From Ophioderma brevispina (lineage: Eukaryota; Echinodermata; Ophiuroidea; Amphilepidida; Ophiodermatidae): a stretch of DNA of 64,000 bases. The position numbers and the translations under genes were made by a program. A model generated the notes under the pieces. The model was not told the origin of the DNA and ran no database searches. It worked only from the letters and a program-made list of their open reading frames with translations. Below, in pieces: positions 46,301 through 60,108 of this stretch; the first letter of the stretch is position 1; every line of letters begins with the position of its first letter. The DNA is taken from NCBI GenBank assembly GCA_023653785.1, contig JAMKCH010071836.1, positions 1 through 64,000 of the forward strand. Direction: 5' to 3'.

Positions 46301-48737
46301 AGTAGATTTAAAAAGTATATAAATAATTTTGTTGCAGCTGCCGGTGTTTTCTTTACAAAATCTTAGTGTAAGGGTAACAATAGCGAGTTAATTACACCTG
46401 TCATTCTTTGGAGGCATGCAAATGTGATGACGGGCTTAGAGGAAAATGGTCATAAATCATTGGCGTGGATTTCAGGCATAAACAAAAGGGCAATTTATTT
46501 TAAAACCAACTTGGTTTAAAGTGTTTACGAAAGTTTTTGAAGTCCATATTCTTGTTTGATTTATTGATTTTTTTATTGGATAAGAATAGACAATAGACAG
46601 TATGCAATAAAATCATCAACAATTATACAATCTTTTATTGATTGGGTGCCATGTGGTGGGGTGGGGTAACCCAAGCTAGTGTTTTTTTTAATAGAAAATG
46701 TTTTATACAGTACTTCCATTTTACTACAACCACACTTTGATTTATAATTTACAAAGAAATAAAGAATTTGTATAAGTACCCCATAATTGAAACAGATTAT
46801 TAGATGGTATTTAGGAAAAAATCAAAAATGAAAAACTTAAAAGACAAAGGGGGAAATATAGTAAGTTTAGGCAGGACGTATTAAACTTAATTTCACTTTG
46901 GCAAATTTTTGTCATGATTGCCGATAATTGGCGGTCAGAAGGTTTTTTTTTGGTTCCGATTATACGGAAAATTCTTGCAAGAAAGAAAGAGAAAGAAAGG
47001 GTTCATAAAACACATTCAAGAACGAATTAAGGTTGGTGTTTTTTTTAATTTAATTTTAAGTTAAAAATTAGATAAAAATTAAACAAGTACGGCCAAAAAC
47101 AAGCAGTTAAGTTTATAAACTATTTCTTATTCAGGGGGTGTGGTTATTCATGTTAAAACAAAGAAATTTGAGGATTAGGTCAAAGCTCTACCATCCATTT
47201 ACTGGGTAATAGATGGATAATGCATACAGTAATAACATGGTGTAGTTGATGTAGTTGAATATTGACAAGTGTAAACTTCGCGTTTATACTGCATCAAGTC
47301 AAGTTTACCTGTAGCATGTACGCAAAATGCATTTAACGCAGCGTGTGATCACCGTGTGCATGACTTGGTTCCTTTGATTGAAACACATTTGTTTTAAGAG
47401 GGGTGAATTATTAAAAGTGACAGGAGGAGATTTTGTAGGACACTCAATTTCAAGGGATCGATGTTACACAACTCCTTAATGAGATACCGTCTCAAGGTTA
47501 TTGGAAAAACAGGTGCAAAGAAAAACCGCAAAAACTTGTTTTTGAACTTGCCCTGCTATCGTAAGCGTTCCCCATAGAAAAACATTGCTTATTCACTTTC
47601 TGTGTGCACGACGGAAACTACAAAAATTCAAATCACTTATACATAAAGATGGCGTATTGGGCTTATTCACTCAGGTGTGATCTAATAAATTGGTAAGAAT
47701 TCCAAATATGTGCATGCGATCTGGGGCAAAAACAGCCAACATGGTGCAAAAATTTATTTTTGAGTTTTGACTATCATGGCAGAGTTTGAAATATAAAGCT
47801 TTCCATCAACTTTTTACTTCTTTCTTATAGGATTACATATATCAAATAGTTATGCCTTATACCAAAATCTGACAAAAAAATGAACACGTACAAACATAAC
47901 AGATTTTACGGTATTTTCTTTATTTTTTAAAAAACTGTCCTGTGCGACCACTGGGGCGGGGTTTCACAGTCACATCAATATGTAAATAAAAATCCTTTAA
48001 AAAAGGGAACTAGGGCGAGTCAAGGGGACATATCCATGTGTAAAAGGACATGGGGAAGGGCGTTTTTGACTATGTGATTATTTTGAAACATACTACGTCC
48101 GAGGCATACATGAACGTAAATATTTAACACAGTTTACGGATTTTAAAGGGGAAACGAAGAGAGAAAAAGAATGTGACCAATCAAAATAGATAGAAACAAA
48201 TAAACCTTATTCGGAAGGAAGGAAAAGAAAAACCAATCACGCTCTCATTACCACCACAAGATTGACCACTGAAGACTCAACGCAGAGAAATGGAAGAAGC
48301 CAATTCCAGATTTTGCATTGCCGACGGACGTAAAAGTTATTTAGTACAGGATGCGGCACACGTACCAAAGTGTCAATTAACATTGTTTAAATATTATAAG
48401 CCCTTGCACAAAATGTAAAGCCTCCCACGTTCAGCAACAATGTCACCCAACGACTTCATATCATTTTCTTAAAGTCACTTCTGTCACCCAAAGACTAAAT
48501 TTTTCAAAATGTTTTCAAAAATGTTCTCCACGCCATTGCACTATTTCAATTCATATACAAAATTAGATATTCGTTACTCATTGACATCTTACCTGTCATC
48601 GTTATGGAAATCGTAAATTCACCATTTAGTGTGCAATGGCAATATAATCTCTACTACTAAAAAATGAGATCAACAGGTCATACGCTCATCTAGGGTAAAG
48701 GTCATTACAAAATCCGTTTTTTAGCTCTCCAGCCAAA

Positions 48738-48845
48738 TGGATTTGCAATATTTGGTGCGAAACTTTACAGATGGGCGGTTTTGGGATGAAGGCCGAGCTA
48801 TCAAGATGAAAACTTTATTATTCTTACATGGGCAAACCCTTAAGC
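48738..48845 (-). repeat. Dispersed repeat C, partial copy (inverted)
   Basis: GGTGCGAAACTTTACAGA, GGGATGAAGG and ATCAAGATGAAAACTTTATT match 61583-61660. Only the terminal part of the element is present, ending near CCCTTAAGC. The frame at 48737-49057 starts inside it. Confidence 0.6.
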
Positions 48846-51800
48846 ATCCGTTAATTCAATGTACTCATAACGGTTTAAAGACGCTGTTAACCAGCAAATC
48901 ACAAAAATTACAAAAATATCTTGACAACGATACTAATTTCATAATTTTTAGTACAATATTCGGTTACTTGTTATTAAACCAAATGGCGATATCTAAATTT
49001 GGGAGTTCTTGGCCGCCACTGCCCGGTACAGATGTTAATATGCATTTTAAAAATTAATGTTTTTATTTTAGTGTTACCCCGTAGTGTTTTTAGTCCACAC
49101 CGCTCAAGACGGTATGCATGTGTGGAAGTGTTGATCGATTTGTATTCTACTCTTTTGAACATTAAATTTTAAAATCTTTTGTAAATGTACGTTCTGTTTC
49201 GCGGGCGTATCTTAGTAGCACAATCCATATGACGTAAAATAAAAATTGCACAACATTCATAAACATCATTACATATAGATGTTATAGGGTATATACGCAC
49301 GTGAATATTTTCTGCAACACTGCTATTGAAAAGTAGGTCAAAACCCAAGGAATAGAGCGGGTAGGCCCGTAGGCTACCCTCGACCAAAAACCTATTGGGG
49401 GTGCTGCTTCTGAATTCCTCATGTCTCTTTAACATAAAATGATGGGCCAATAATTTTTTTGCCAATTTATGTCGATAATAAGCAAATATTACACAGTACT
49501 AAATGAGAATTAGAAAAGGTGTTTTGTTTGTTTTAGCCATCTTAGATGGTGTCATACAAGAATGGGCAGCCAATATTTTATCATAGAGTTACTATGTCTA
49601 TGATTTTATCAGGGTGGATATTGGCTATGCCGGCATCTATCTACCACTCAAAAGATTGGATGAACTCAGCTTTATTCTCAAGTATTTAGCAATGCCACAG
49701 TAGACCCAACACCTATGGACGGGTGTGAGGGTGCAACTTCCAACTATTTATATTCTGAATCTGATGTTAGTGCAATTTGGAAATGAAAAGCATTTTTGGG
49801 AATTTTGGTAAAAATCTTTCAAATAAAACAAAATTGGGGATTACACTAGCCTCTTTCAATCATGGCAACCCTAGTAACCATTATTGTTTGTCCTAAAGAT
49901 GGGACATGCCATCTCAACTTTTTCCCCATATATCTTTCTTCACCAAACCTGCCTTTTCATAATGTGGATTTGCAGCACCACGCATTCTCATTATCATCAG
50001 ACTGGCTATCGCTCCCAGTTTCCCCCTCCCTACGGATAATCATCCATACGCTTGATTATAATAATTTGACCGGGGACATTCTTTCTGTTTTAGCAACCCA
50101 AATCCCCAACCTTCATTTCATCAACATGCATTTGGTGGGCTCTTTATTAGTTCTAGCTCAGATGTGTGTAGCCAATGATAACGAAATAGAATGTGATATA
50201 CGTACCAGTAATTTAATATGATGGTGTATTCCATTTCGCATTTCCCCCCTTTTTTTATATACACCTGTCGATGTTTAAGAAAAAAAATCACCTTATGGAC
50301 TTGCCTTGTGTACATTAATATAGAGTGGGATTTTTTTAACAATATTTTTCACTTCAAGAATCTTTGATATTTTTTGGAAGTGGTGGATTTGTTGCAAAAT
50401 TGTGTTTCTATAGTGCATAAATAATATTTTTAAAATCATTCTTAAATGTTTTTCTTACTACACACAAGAGCAACCAAAAAACTTGGATTGGCCGCATCAC
50501 CTACCTACGTATTTGTTTAAATACGTACTGGGATAAAACAGCTTTGGAATTTCATATTTTAATTGGCCGTATCTTACTGTTGAAACATATTTGTGATTAA
50601 AACCTGGTTAACAAAATAAAAATAGCTACCCAATTTAATATATTGTACGAGTTGCATGTATGCATTCATATTTTCTGAAAAACAATAAAAAAATAAATAT
50701 TAATTAAAATACATTACTATGTTAAAATGACAAAATATGCAATGTCAATGTACAAATACACACCTAAAGCATAGTTTCCCTGAGAATTACACCCAGATGA
50801 ATTGACTACTTCGTTGGCTTCGTAGAGTAATTTATAAAAACATTTTGATTAGAAATTCATAGCCTTTCACTTATGGTATATGTTGGATTTCTGTCATCTT
50901 ACTCAAAATATTATCTATATATACAGATGAATAATTTGTTGGAGTTTAAATTTATTTATTGTATAAAGCCCCCATAATTGAGTACCATATTCATTGATGT
51001 TGTGCGCATCTTTGATGTATTATGTTGGGCCATTTGTATAACATACTAATTAAAAGCTTTTAGTTGTGTGGCCTAGAACAATATGGTATTGAAATCCGTT
51101 GTACATGATTTTTGCATGTTTTGCATTTTAGCCATTTTTCCCTCAGACCCTCACACTTTGTGTACATATATGAGATTTCCATATTCACATTTAAAAATCT
51201 TTTTACATCTTCCGTGTTTTTTTCATCTGTGCCACTCACATCCCATTTTGTCAAGTTCTATAGTAGCATTTGTAGTCCTTAATAAAAATCTATGTTAATT
51301 AAAAACACTTTTTACAATTCAAATTTACATAGCAATATTGTACTTGAATTTGAAAGTCTAATGAATCTTCATGAAGAATCTGTAAGATGAATAATTATAA
51401 ATTGTAAAAATGGTAGTTATGTAGTCTTGGAACAAAAATTTCACTGGAATTTTTTTTAATTGGAGAAGGGTACCTAGCTAAATTGATTGTGATCAATATT
51501 GCACAATGGAATCATCATCCAACCCTCCACGGGTCGGCCGGAATTGACTAGGGCTTGCTTATTGACTCGGTGCTCGGTGAAAAGCAGGCCACAGCCAAAT
51601 TGTGGCTTTATTGGTGCAAGTTGACGCCATTTTTTCCTCCTATCTCGTCCAGATGTTTTGCAGATTGATTAGGGAACCCTATAGACCTTTTTTTTTTTGT
51701 GGGAGCATTCATTAATCTCCGGATTTTCCTGTTGGTGTGCTATATTACAGCTCAATGTCATAATATTGTCTGTTTGATTTTAAAGTTAATTTACTGGTAT

Positions 51801-52032
51801 TTTATTTGTTCATTTTAACAAGTTATGAAAAGGTCCATAGCATACCGGATATTTTGGTGCTACAATTTTAAGCATTTCCAAATTTAAACACTTGTTTAAA
51901 ATTCACAATGTTTTGAGCTCCTTTACAATAGAGCTATACACAAAAGAAATGTTATACACACAAGCTGTTTGAAGCACAAAGTGCTACAAAAATGTAGTTC
52001 GTGAAGTGCTGGTGTCCTGTAATTCTGCATAT
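48846..52032. other. Non-coding stretch
   Basis: No gene recognised. Several 60-119-codon frames occur at 48974-50342 and 51060-51298, none with a recognisable domain. Confidence 0.45.
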
Positions 52033-52346
52033 AGGCGACGAAAATAAAAAACCCTGTTTTACGGCCCGACCACCCTGACTTTTTCAGTTTTGCAGAATTT
52101 TTTGTTTTTTTTTAGTTTTTTCCACAAATCATGTAAAATCAGCCCTTGTTTAGCCCCAATTTATCAATTTTTGGCAAATTTTTAAAGCAATCTGTCAAGT
52201 TCATTTTTTTCCTCTATTTTTTCATATTGGGGCTATTTTAGGCCAATTTTGCTCCAGAAAAGAAAAAAATAAAAAAAATCGCCCCCACCGACCCCTACCC
52301 GAAAGGTCCCTCGCCCGGAAACAGGGTTGGCTTTTTTCGGTCGCCT
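52033..52346. mobile_element. MITE with terminal inverted repeats
   Basis: The left end AGGCGACGAAAATAAAAAAC pairs with the right end read inverted, AGGCGACCGAAAAAAGCC. CCCTGTTTTACGG pairs with CCCTGTTTCCGGG. TAT lies outside on both sides (52030-52032 as tat, 52347-52349 as tat), a possible 2-3-bp target duplication. 314 bp, no ORF. Confidence 0.6.
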
Positions 52347-52804
52347 TATGCTAAATTATTTCCGTGATACCAGTTGGGTATAATTATAAAAATTCTGTAG
52401 CTAGCCCTTGTCAAAATGTTCAGAGAATTGGCTAAGAGGGGTGGAATAGATGGAGGATGGGAATTTTTTTAAAATGTTCATCATAGTTGTAATTTCATCA
52501 TTTTTCAGTCACACCCTGGTTTTTGAGATTGAACCTGCAATACACAGGTGTCTATATGCATCCAAAGGCCACTACCCTGAGTTTTATGCCAACCAAGATA
52601 GCTCAATATTTCCTGTACCACTTGTGTGAGTGTCATTTCTTTACTTATCATCAAATAATACTGCTCTGCCTGGTACCCGTGTTGAGAATTATCCCATGCC
52701 CATTCTGGTTTTTTAAATAAAAAGTTTTTTATTTTTTTTATTTTTTGCTTTTTTTAAGTTTTTTATTTTTTTCATTATTTCAGCACTGTTCGTGAAACTG
52801 TGTC
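52347..52804. other. Non-coding stretch with an A-rich tail
   Basis: 52725-52790 is T-rich on the plus strand, so A-rich just downstream of the minus-strand LINE stop. It may be the LINE 3' tail. A 65-codon plus-strand frame at 52523-52720 is not recognised. Confidence 0.4.
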
Positions 52805-54720
52805 TACTTGTGCACCAAGGTAGATTAAGAACAACGTCTGAAGTGTCTTTTATAGCAGTCCAAAATCACAGTGGAAGCACCATCCGTCTTTAGCCAGCTG
52901 ATAGTTTCTTCATCATCCAGGTTGATCAGGCCTGGGAGTCCTCTTGGGGACTTGTCGACCTCACAGTCTCTATGATGTGGCCTAATGGTTTGGTGGCTCT
53001 CCACAAACGCATTTGGTGAAAATTCTTTGTGCGACCAATGCCAGTTCTGAGTCTGTTGAGGTTGACCCATGCTTTCCTATCAAGTCCACAGCCTTTGGGG
53101 CTTGCTAATGGGCTTGTCCTCAAACTGCTTTTAGGTTCAAGTAAGGATGACCATTGCTCATACCATCCTGTCATTGATCAGGATGATCGATAGGGATACT
53201 GTGACTGCAGTGTCAGGATTGGTAGCAAAGTGATTCCGTGGAATTCTCTGATCCCCCCAATGGTGTTGTGGTGGATTATGCCACCAGGTTCATCACATTC
53301 TTGGCGAGCTTGATCTTCTGAAGTTCCTCCCTAACGGATTTGGAGGAGCTATTCCAGACATAATTGGAAGTATTCTACGGCGTCGCAAAATGGCAACCAC
53401 TAACAAGCTCATTGCATCACTTGCCTCATTCAAACGACATCATCTTGTGTGATTTCCACTGTGACTCCATACTGTGGCAGCGTCCATTCAGCGTGAGTAT
53501 GCCAAGGCAACAGTTGATGTATGTAAGGTGGTCAAAATTGCACCCCATCCAGTTCCTGCGAGCCTTCTTAGGAGGTTGACACGAGACTGCGGCGTGGCAG
53601 CGACTGCTTTGGTGTGTTGGTTGAAGTAAGGCTGCGGTCCCTTGTGACGCCAAGGTACTTTGTGTTGGGTCATGTGGGACAGTTTTCTCCATCTAGAGTG
53701 ATTTTAGTTCTCTTGTTGCGCATCGATTTGCAGGTGGAAAACAGCTGACGGTCTTGGTTGCTGAGTTTCAAGTGCCATCGGTGGAAGAATTGGCTACAGT
53801 GATTAGTCTTTCTGGCAACACGTTGTTCTAAGGACTTCAAAAGATCAGAAGCTATTCCCAGTGCCGTGTCGTCTGCCGTAGGTACTGCGAACACTCTCCC
53901 TTTGCATATCTGAGACGTAGATGTTGAGAGACTGGGTGCCATGACCGAACCTTTGGACACCATTCCCGAGTTGCGCTTCTACTGCGTTTGCCATTTGATG
54001 TTCCATGACGAAAGAATTCTTCTTGGATGAGGCATGCATACTGAACTTGACAAGCTTTGACCTCAGGGAGGATTTTGGATGTAGCTTGAGGTAGAGACCT
54101 CGATGCCAGACGGTATCGTACGCAGCAGTTATGTCTATGAAGATGGCTCCAAACTTCTGCTTCTTCTGAAGGCTGTCTCGATGTCATTAAGTCTTGCTAT
54201 CTGATCATTTGTGTGATTTACTCTTCGAAATCCAGCTTGGGTGGGGGTCATTGCCTCTACCGTATCATTGATCCTGCCGATTATCAGTCGCTCAAGCGCT
54301 TTAGATGTGAGATAGTACGAGATGGGTCTGTAACTCTTGGGTCATTTGCTGGTTTCTTGGGCTTCAGGATTGCAATGACCTTTAAGTCTTCCATCTGGAG
54401 GGATAGTTGATGTTCCCATGCAAGGAGAAAGGAGAGTTGGAGCCATCGCACAGCTTCGGGTGCCATATTCTTCAAAGAATTCTGTATGGAGTATGGTTGT
54501 CATTGCCAGGAGCTTTCCCATTCTTGGAACTTTAATTACTTCGGTGATCTCATCGTAGTGAATGGTTGGACATGGGGCTTGACGGTGTAGAGGTTTGTAG
54601 AAGCTGTTTATCCTGCTTACATCACGAGAGTGGGCTTTCGCCTGTGGAGTGTGGTCTTGCACTTTCCATTGTTGACAGTACTGAAGCGATGGAGTTTGCA
54701 GAGCCAGGACAACTGCTTAC
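52805..54720 (-). pseudogene. LINE (jockey/CR1-like) reverse transcriptase, 5'-truncated and frameshifted
   Basis: Minus-strand pieces in several frames follow the order of a non-LTR reverse transcriptase. VIAILKPKKPANDP (~54375-54330) is the fingers motif. TPTQAGFRRVNHTNDQIARL (~54245-54190) and AIFIDITAAYDTVWHRGL (~54150-54095) carry the first catalytic Asp. GSVMAPSL lies near 53950, and TADDTALG (~53885-53860) corresponds to the YADD box with Thr in place of Tyr. The C-terminal KAWVNLNRLRTGIGRTKNF (~53080-53020) and ETISWLKT (~52905) segments end with a stop at 52825. No endonuclease domain was found upstream. Several frameshifts make it inactive. The precise clade was not determined. Confidence 0.85.
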
Positions 54721-57679
54721 TGGACAGCTACGCCCGTGAGAGCTTATTGATGGTGTTCCAGCTTGCGGCTATAGTGGGTAAAGTTTGAATATTGGTAGCT
54801 CCTCCTCCCATCTGTGCGTTCTTTTGGCAACCAGATCCAGTAGCTGGTTGCCCTTTGCTATTCTCTCAGTATCGCAGTTGGTATTACATACACTTTGTAT
54901 AACTCGTCGCTTCCGTGTCCCACAGGGGTTGTATGGATCCTTCTGCCCTGGAATGGAATGTTATGCTACCCACCCCAGCTTGGTGGAGCATGTAGCAGAA
55001 GTCAGAATATGCCTCGTGATGTTAGATGAAGCCGGTACTGCTGTATCTCTTAAAGGGTTGTCGCTAACTTTTTAGATTCCCCTTCTGATGTTGTTTCAAT
55101 GTACCCAATTGCTCCTAACCCTGCTATTTTGCAATGTACTTTTATTTCCCACTCGTTATTGGGTCAGAACAGTGTTTGCTGTTTGTTATTGTTCAAATCA
55201 ATATTGTTCATCAGAGTTTTGGGCATGTATCAATGTGTTTTTTGTATGGTTAATTACTTTCAGATTTTCATTTTGTTATGTTATTATTGTCTGTATAGTT
55301 GCTTACATATAAATTTTGTTTTTGAATATGCCAGGTATTAAGTGTTTCTCTTTGCACTGTTTTTAACATTATTTTGTATTTGATTGGCTGTTGTCTCCGT
55401 AAATAAGAATACAAGTTTGTTGCTATCAGTAATATTTTATTATTAGATATTGATATCAATTTGCTTTCAATGTGCTTATTATTAAAGTACACCTCCTTTT
55501 TTTTCAAAGAAGGGAACAAATCGAAATCCGGCCTAGGGGTGGGGAAGAAAAGGAGTGTGACTAAATGATGATGGGGGGTACGGAAGAAGTGTTGAGGATG
55601 GACGCTGCGCAGGTGATGGGGGTTTGTCAAAGGTCAAGCAGACACGACAATAAATGCAGGGGCAACATCTTTCTGTGACAATTGAATTAAAGGGTCAAGG
55701 CATATTTAACCCTACCACCCACCTTTAAAAAAAATGCATTGCATAAAAAATGTATTAATACATTAGACTGTGGTCTGGAGGGTTCCCGAAAATGCCCGTT
55801 TTTAAACCTTTTGTACTAGTGGCAGAAAGGTTTTCAATGGCTGTCTATGGATTTTTGGACCATTACGAATTCCCCACTGGCAAAGCGATGGTCATTTCCC
55901 GTTCTACACGAAATGTACTTCAGTTGTAACTATTGACTGAACTGAGTAGAAATAGCGATTGCAAACATGCAGAATGCAATCTCCAAGTGCAACAATGTTG
56001 TAATATCATACATGTATTAACTCTCTGTGATTGTTGGTATAAAAATGATCAGGAGCTGAGAGATGGCCGTTCTCTTCTATTCCATGAATCAAGTGAGACG
56101 GAACTCGCCATCTTTCATCAAGTGATTGTGTTGTACCCTTAATAATTTTATAATATTCCTAGTACTTAATTATAAAAGATACACAGGTGAAAATTTTTGC
56201 ATATGCATAACAGACAAAATATGACAGATTATTTATTCAATCTTTGCATTTATGTATTTTTTCACCACAGGTATAATTTAGAGTAGTTTGAATGATGTGA
56301 TCATCAAATAACATTGTTGACTTAGGGATCGGATTGCAGGTTGGAAGTTGAGTTACATTTTTTTAGATCACCAAAGTGCTTGAGTTACAATTTAGATTGC
56401 CAAAGGTATGAAAGTTACACTCTGTGCATTTTAATATGAATGGCCATGGTGCACCTAAAATTATCTGAATAAAAATGATCTGAATAAAAATTATCTATAC
56501 ATTTTGTACAGGCTCTTGAATTGTGTTAACTAATTTGCATGACATGGTTAATTAGTCATCTGAATAAAGTAATTGCACTAGGTAAATACTGTTGAATATT
56601 CCGTGCCATCCACATCTCTTGCAAGTTGCATATATTTGTATAAAACTTTCATTGTTTTTTTTTATTACGATCATCTTATAATTATATTTTTTTACCATGT
56701 TTTATTGTATTTTTACTATGAAATGGAAATAAACCTAACACCTTGCATGCCCATATTAGTCATTTAAATAAAAATTAGTTTTATTAGGAACAATGATTTC
56801 AAATGTAAATTCAATTTATGAAGTATTTTATTGACATTTTCTTATAAGAAATTCACTTGGATAGGTGTGGTATTTTTGTCATTGTAAGTTTGATCCACTC
56901 TTCAAATTGCAATAATTCTTTTATTTGATGGATTTTGTTCAATTTGACTGCACTGCAGTTCTTGCACAGATATAACAACTGAAGGATTTGTCTTGGGTCC
57001 TTCCCAGAGCTGGGTGTTTTTAACCAATCCCATAATGCAGTGCAATGTACTAAACACTTGTCAGTACTTAGGGATAAAAAAGTGTTCAAGAAGTTTAAGG
57101 ACCACTAAACGTTCCATGATCATGCTAAAAATGACTAGTGCTGTGTGGGCTAAAATGAGTGTAAAAATCAGGACTCTGTGTGTTAAGAATAGGATTTTTG
57201 TGAGATCACATGACCTCATTGAGGTGAAATTCCCCCAACTGGTGCATTATGGGATGGACTCAATATACCCTCTTGGTCCTTACAGAGGACGGGAGTGGAT
57301 TACATAACTAACAGGTGTATTCTTTTGTAACTTTGATTTTGTTGGTGGTTTAGTTCTGTATTACTGGTTCTGTTTGAATGATTTAAATCAAAATTGCCAA
57401 ATCAAATATAACCAATACCCTTACCACCTAGGTTAATGTCGCATTTGGACTGACCCTACTTCAAGGGTAGGTCCACCTGTGCAACAGGGTTTTTCATTGC
57501 CTAAAAGAGAAGTTTGTCTGCCTGAGGCATAAAACATATGATAACATTACATGTTTTACATGAACTTTATTAGTTCATTGTTTTTGTCACCATTCAATTG
57601 TCCTTACAATTTTTTTTCCATTGTAATGTAATAGCATTAATTACTGGAAATCACATGTTGAAAATGCATTACAAGGTAT
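54721..57679. other. Non-coding stretch
   Basis: No gene recognised. A 96-codon plus-strand frame (54785-55075) is antisense to the upstream edge of the LINE and may be a shadow of it. Others lack domains. ATCTGAATAAAAAT microrepeats lie near 56465-56500. Confidence 0.45.
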
Positions 57680-58664
57680 AGTAACTCAAAAGTAAACATA
57701 TTCTTAGCAAATCTGTGAAAAAATTTTAAAGAAGCTGATTTCAACTGATTTTGGTAGGTAAAGGTGTCAACATTTACCAAAAAAGTGAGTTATCGTAGGG
57801 GGTGGGGAAATTGGTTTTTCGGGAGTCAAAGGTCAATAACAGGGGTCAAATTTTGAAATTGATCCAATCATGTTGAAAAGTATACCAAGTTAATAGTTTT
57901 AAAAAATCATAAGGATTCCAAAAAGGTATAGTTTGTACTACCTGTGGCCGAAAGTTTTGGAGTTATAGGCTAAAAACAGCAAAAATCAATAAAAACGGTC
58001 ATTTACAGTTGTACAGGGGTCACATTTTAAAATTACTCCGATTTGGATAAAAAATGGTGCCAATTATTGATGGAGCTCATAGGATTAAAATAAGGAATAG
58101 TTTTGACTGTCTTAAATGCTTAGTTCCCAAGTAGGGGGCACCAAAGGTCAACATCCATTGCATTCAATGAGGCTTGACCTTGTTTCCCCCCCTACTTAAG
58201 TAAGTAAGCATTTAAGACACTCAAAACTATTCCCTATTTTTATTCTATGAGCTTCATCTATAATTTTTGTCCAAATCGGGTAGTAAGTAATTTTTAAATT
58301 TGACCCCTGTACAACTGAAAATGATCCTTTTTATTGATTTTTGCTGTTTTTAGCCTATAACTCCAAAACTTTCGGTCCCGCAGGCGCCGATTGCAGATGA
58401 GTACAACCTCTACCTTTTTGCGGAATCCTTATCATTTAAACTCCACGTAACCTCGGTATACTTTTCAACCTTGATTTGGATTCAATTTCAAAATTTGACG
58501 CCTGTATTGACCTTGAACTCCCAAACAAAAACACTTTCCCCACCCCCTACGATAACTCACTTTTTTTTGGTAAATGTTGACACCCATACCTACCAAAATC
58601 AGTTGAAATCAGCTTCTTTAAAAAATTTTCACAGATGATGAAACTTACTTTAGGGATACTAGTA
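57680..58664. repeat. Long foldback (inverted repeat, arms about 450-480 bp)
   Basis: The left arm, to 58151, and the right arm, from 58174, are complementary along their whole length with scattered differences, around a 22-base loop at 58152-58173. Landmarks in the left arm with inverted partners in the right are AGCTGATTTCAACTGATTTT (57732), GAGTTATCGTAGGGGGTGGG (57786), AGTTTTGGAGTTATAGGC (57953) and CTTAAATGCTTA (58111). Outside 57712 and 58636 the similarity fades. There is no coding frame. A transcript through it would fold into one long double-stranded hairpin. Confidence 0.88.
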
Positions 58665-60108
58665 ATTCAGATTGGTAAATTAATATACTTTGTCAAGGTT
58701 TGAATAAGTGTGGGCTGTGAGCTTTCTGATCTCTGGACTTGATTTTGGTGAAATTTCTTTTATTACAAAAGTGGAGAGGAAACTTGTGCAAGTCACCAGA
58801 CATGCTATTATATTTTTTTAATAACATTGTAAACATCTCAATTTCTTTTCCATGTTTTGTTGTTGTCAGTTTCAATTTAAAAATAAATAACTGCTACAAA
58901 TCAAAGTCTTAGTAACTAATAAATATTTCACGTGTCAAATTGCAAAATCTGTCAAGTTCTTGTCCTTTTGCAAAAATCTCTTGCATTAAACATTTCATTA
59001 GACCCTACAAAATGTTATTTCTTAAAGCTTATGAACAGGCTTTAAAATTCATGTATGTTTATTTTTTCCCCAAAAAGGGCACTATTTCATTTCCCTCTGT
59101 AAAATATGAAAAAGAAGCATTATTTTCCTGACCAAGATAAATTAATTTGAATAAAGTAAACAAAACATGCAGCTTGCATGCTTTTGATTACCATGATTAC
59201 TGAGACAAGCTTGATTAAAAGATTAATTTTCCTTATTGATTGGTTGTGTGTTTATATATATTTGTGTTTGGAGTAGAATTAGGGAGTGCTTTGTGTGCTT
59301 TGGTATGAGCTTTTTGGGTGGACTACACTTAAAAATAATGTGTGTGTATGTGTGCATGTGTGGATGCTTGTGTTTGCGTGTGTGTACATGCTTGTGTGCA
59401 TGCATGTGTGTCCATGTGTGCATGCTTGCATACATGTATGTTTGTGTGCATAACATTTTGTAGTGACCAAAGATAAAGCGTATACTGAAATGAAGATGTG
59501 CCATTGTAGTCTTCTTGACCAGCCAGCTTGACCCTATACCATACCACTACCAATACAAAAGCTTGACCACAAGCAGCTGAAATGGCATTTCTTCACTTGT
59601 ATAACACAGACGGTTTTGCTGACTTAATTGACCCGAATTTCAGAAAAAAAGAGAAGAAAATGCCACTTCTTATTCAAGAGTTTGTCACAGTCTGCCATCA
59701 GACCTCGTTGTCTTTTGTTGTGCCCGCAATATGCCTGGAATCGACAATTGTCCGGTTTTGTACGTAAAGTGGCCTCGTATAAACCCCCAGGCGGGGATAG
59801 CTTGGGTTTTGGAAATAGATAGGATCCTAACAAAGGAGGGGCATTTAATTTGGATAGTGAAAGTGAGAAAGATGATACCCTGATGAATTTGAGCTATATT
59901 AAGAATGCTGGGAGGTTGGGAGAATTTAAGGTCAGTTTGAATTTTTTATTTTGTTTTTGGTGTTAAAATTTGGCTGTGAAAATTCAGTCAGGAGTGTTTG
60001 AAAAATGGATGAGTGTTGAGTTAAGTGAAAATAATGGATCAAATGGACATCCAATTGAAAGAGAGAAAATGTAAGTTTGCATTATTGTATTGCCCACTTT
60101 TATCTTAA
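58665..60108. other. Non-coding stretch
   Basis: Contains a TG/CA-rich alternating run at 59338-59452, which produces Met/Thr/His- and Cys/Val-rich false frames. A 61-codon plus-strand frame at 59582-59767 matches no known family. Confidence 0.45.
59338..59452. repeat. TG/CA-rich alternating purine-pyrimidine tract
   Basis: Irregular TGTGTGCATG-type sequence over about 115 bases. Such tracts can adopt Z-DNA. No gene is implied. Confidence 0.7.

Larger units (their letters stand above)
43564..48737. other. Non-coding stretch
   Basis: No gene recognised. It contains the hairpins at 45567-45628 and 46271-46300 and a GC-richer patch at 46030-46130. Short frames at 44215-44478 and 45416-45898 have no domain. 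Confidence 0.45.

Noticed and set aside
59223..59553. His/Thr/Met-rich and Cys/Val-rich frames
   Set aside because: They are translations of the TG/CA-rich tract.
59582..59767. 61-codon plus-strand frame as an exon
   Set aside because: It reads smoothly but has no splice evidence or recognised family, and an antisense frame of equal length overlaps it.
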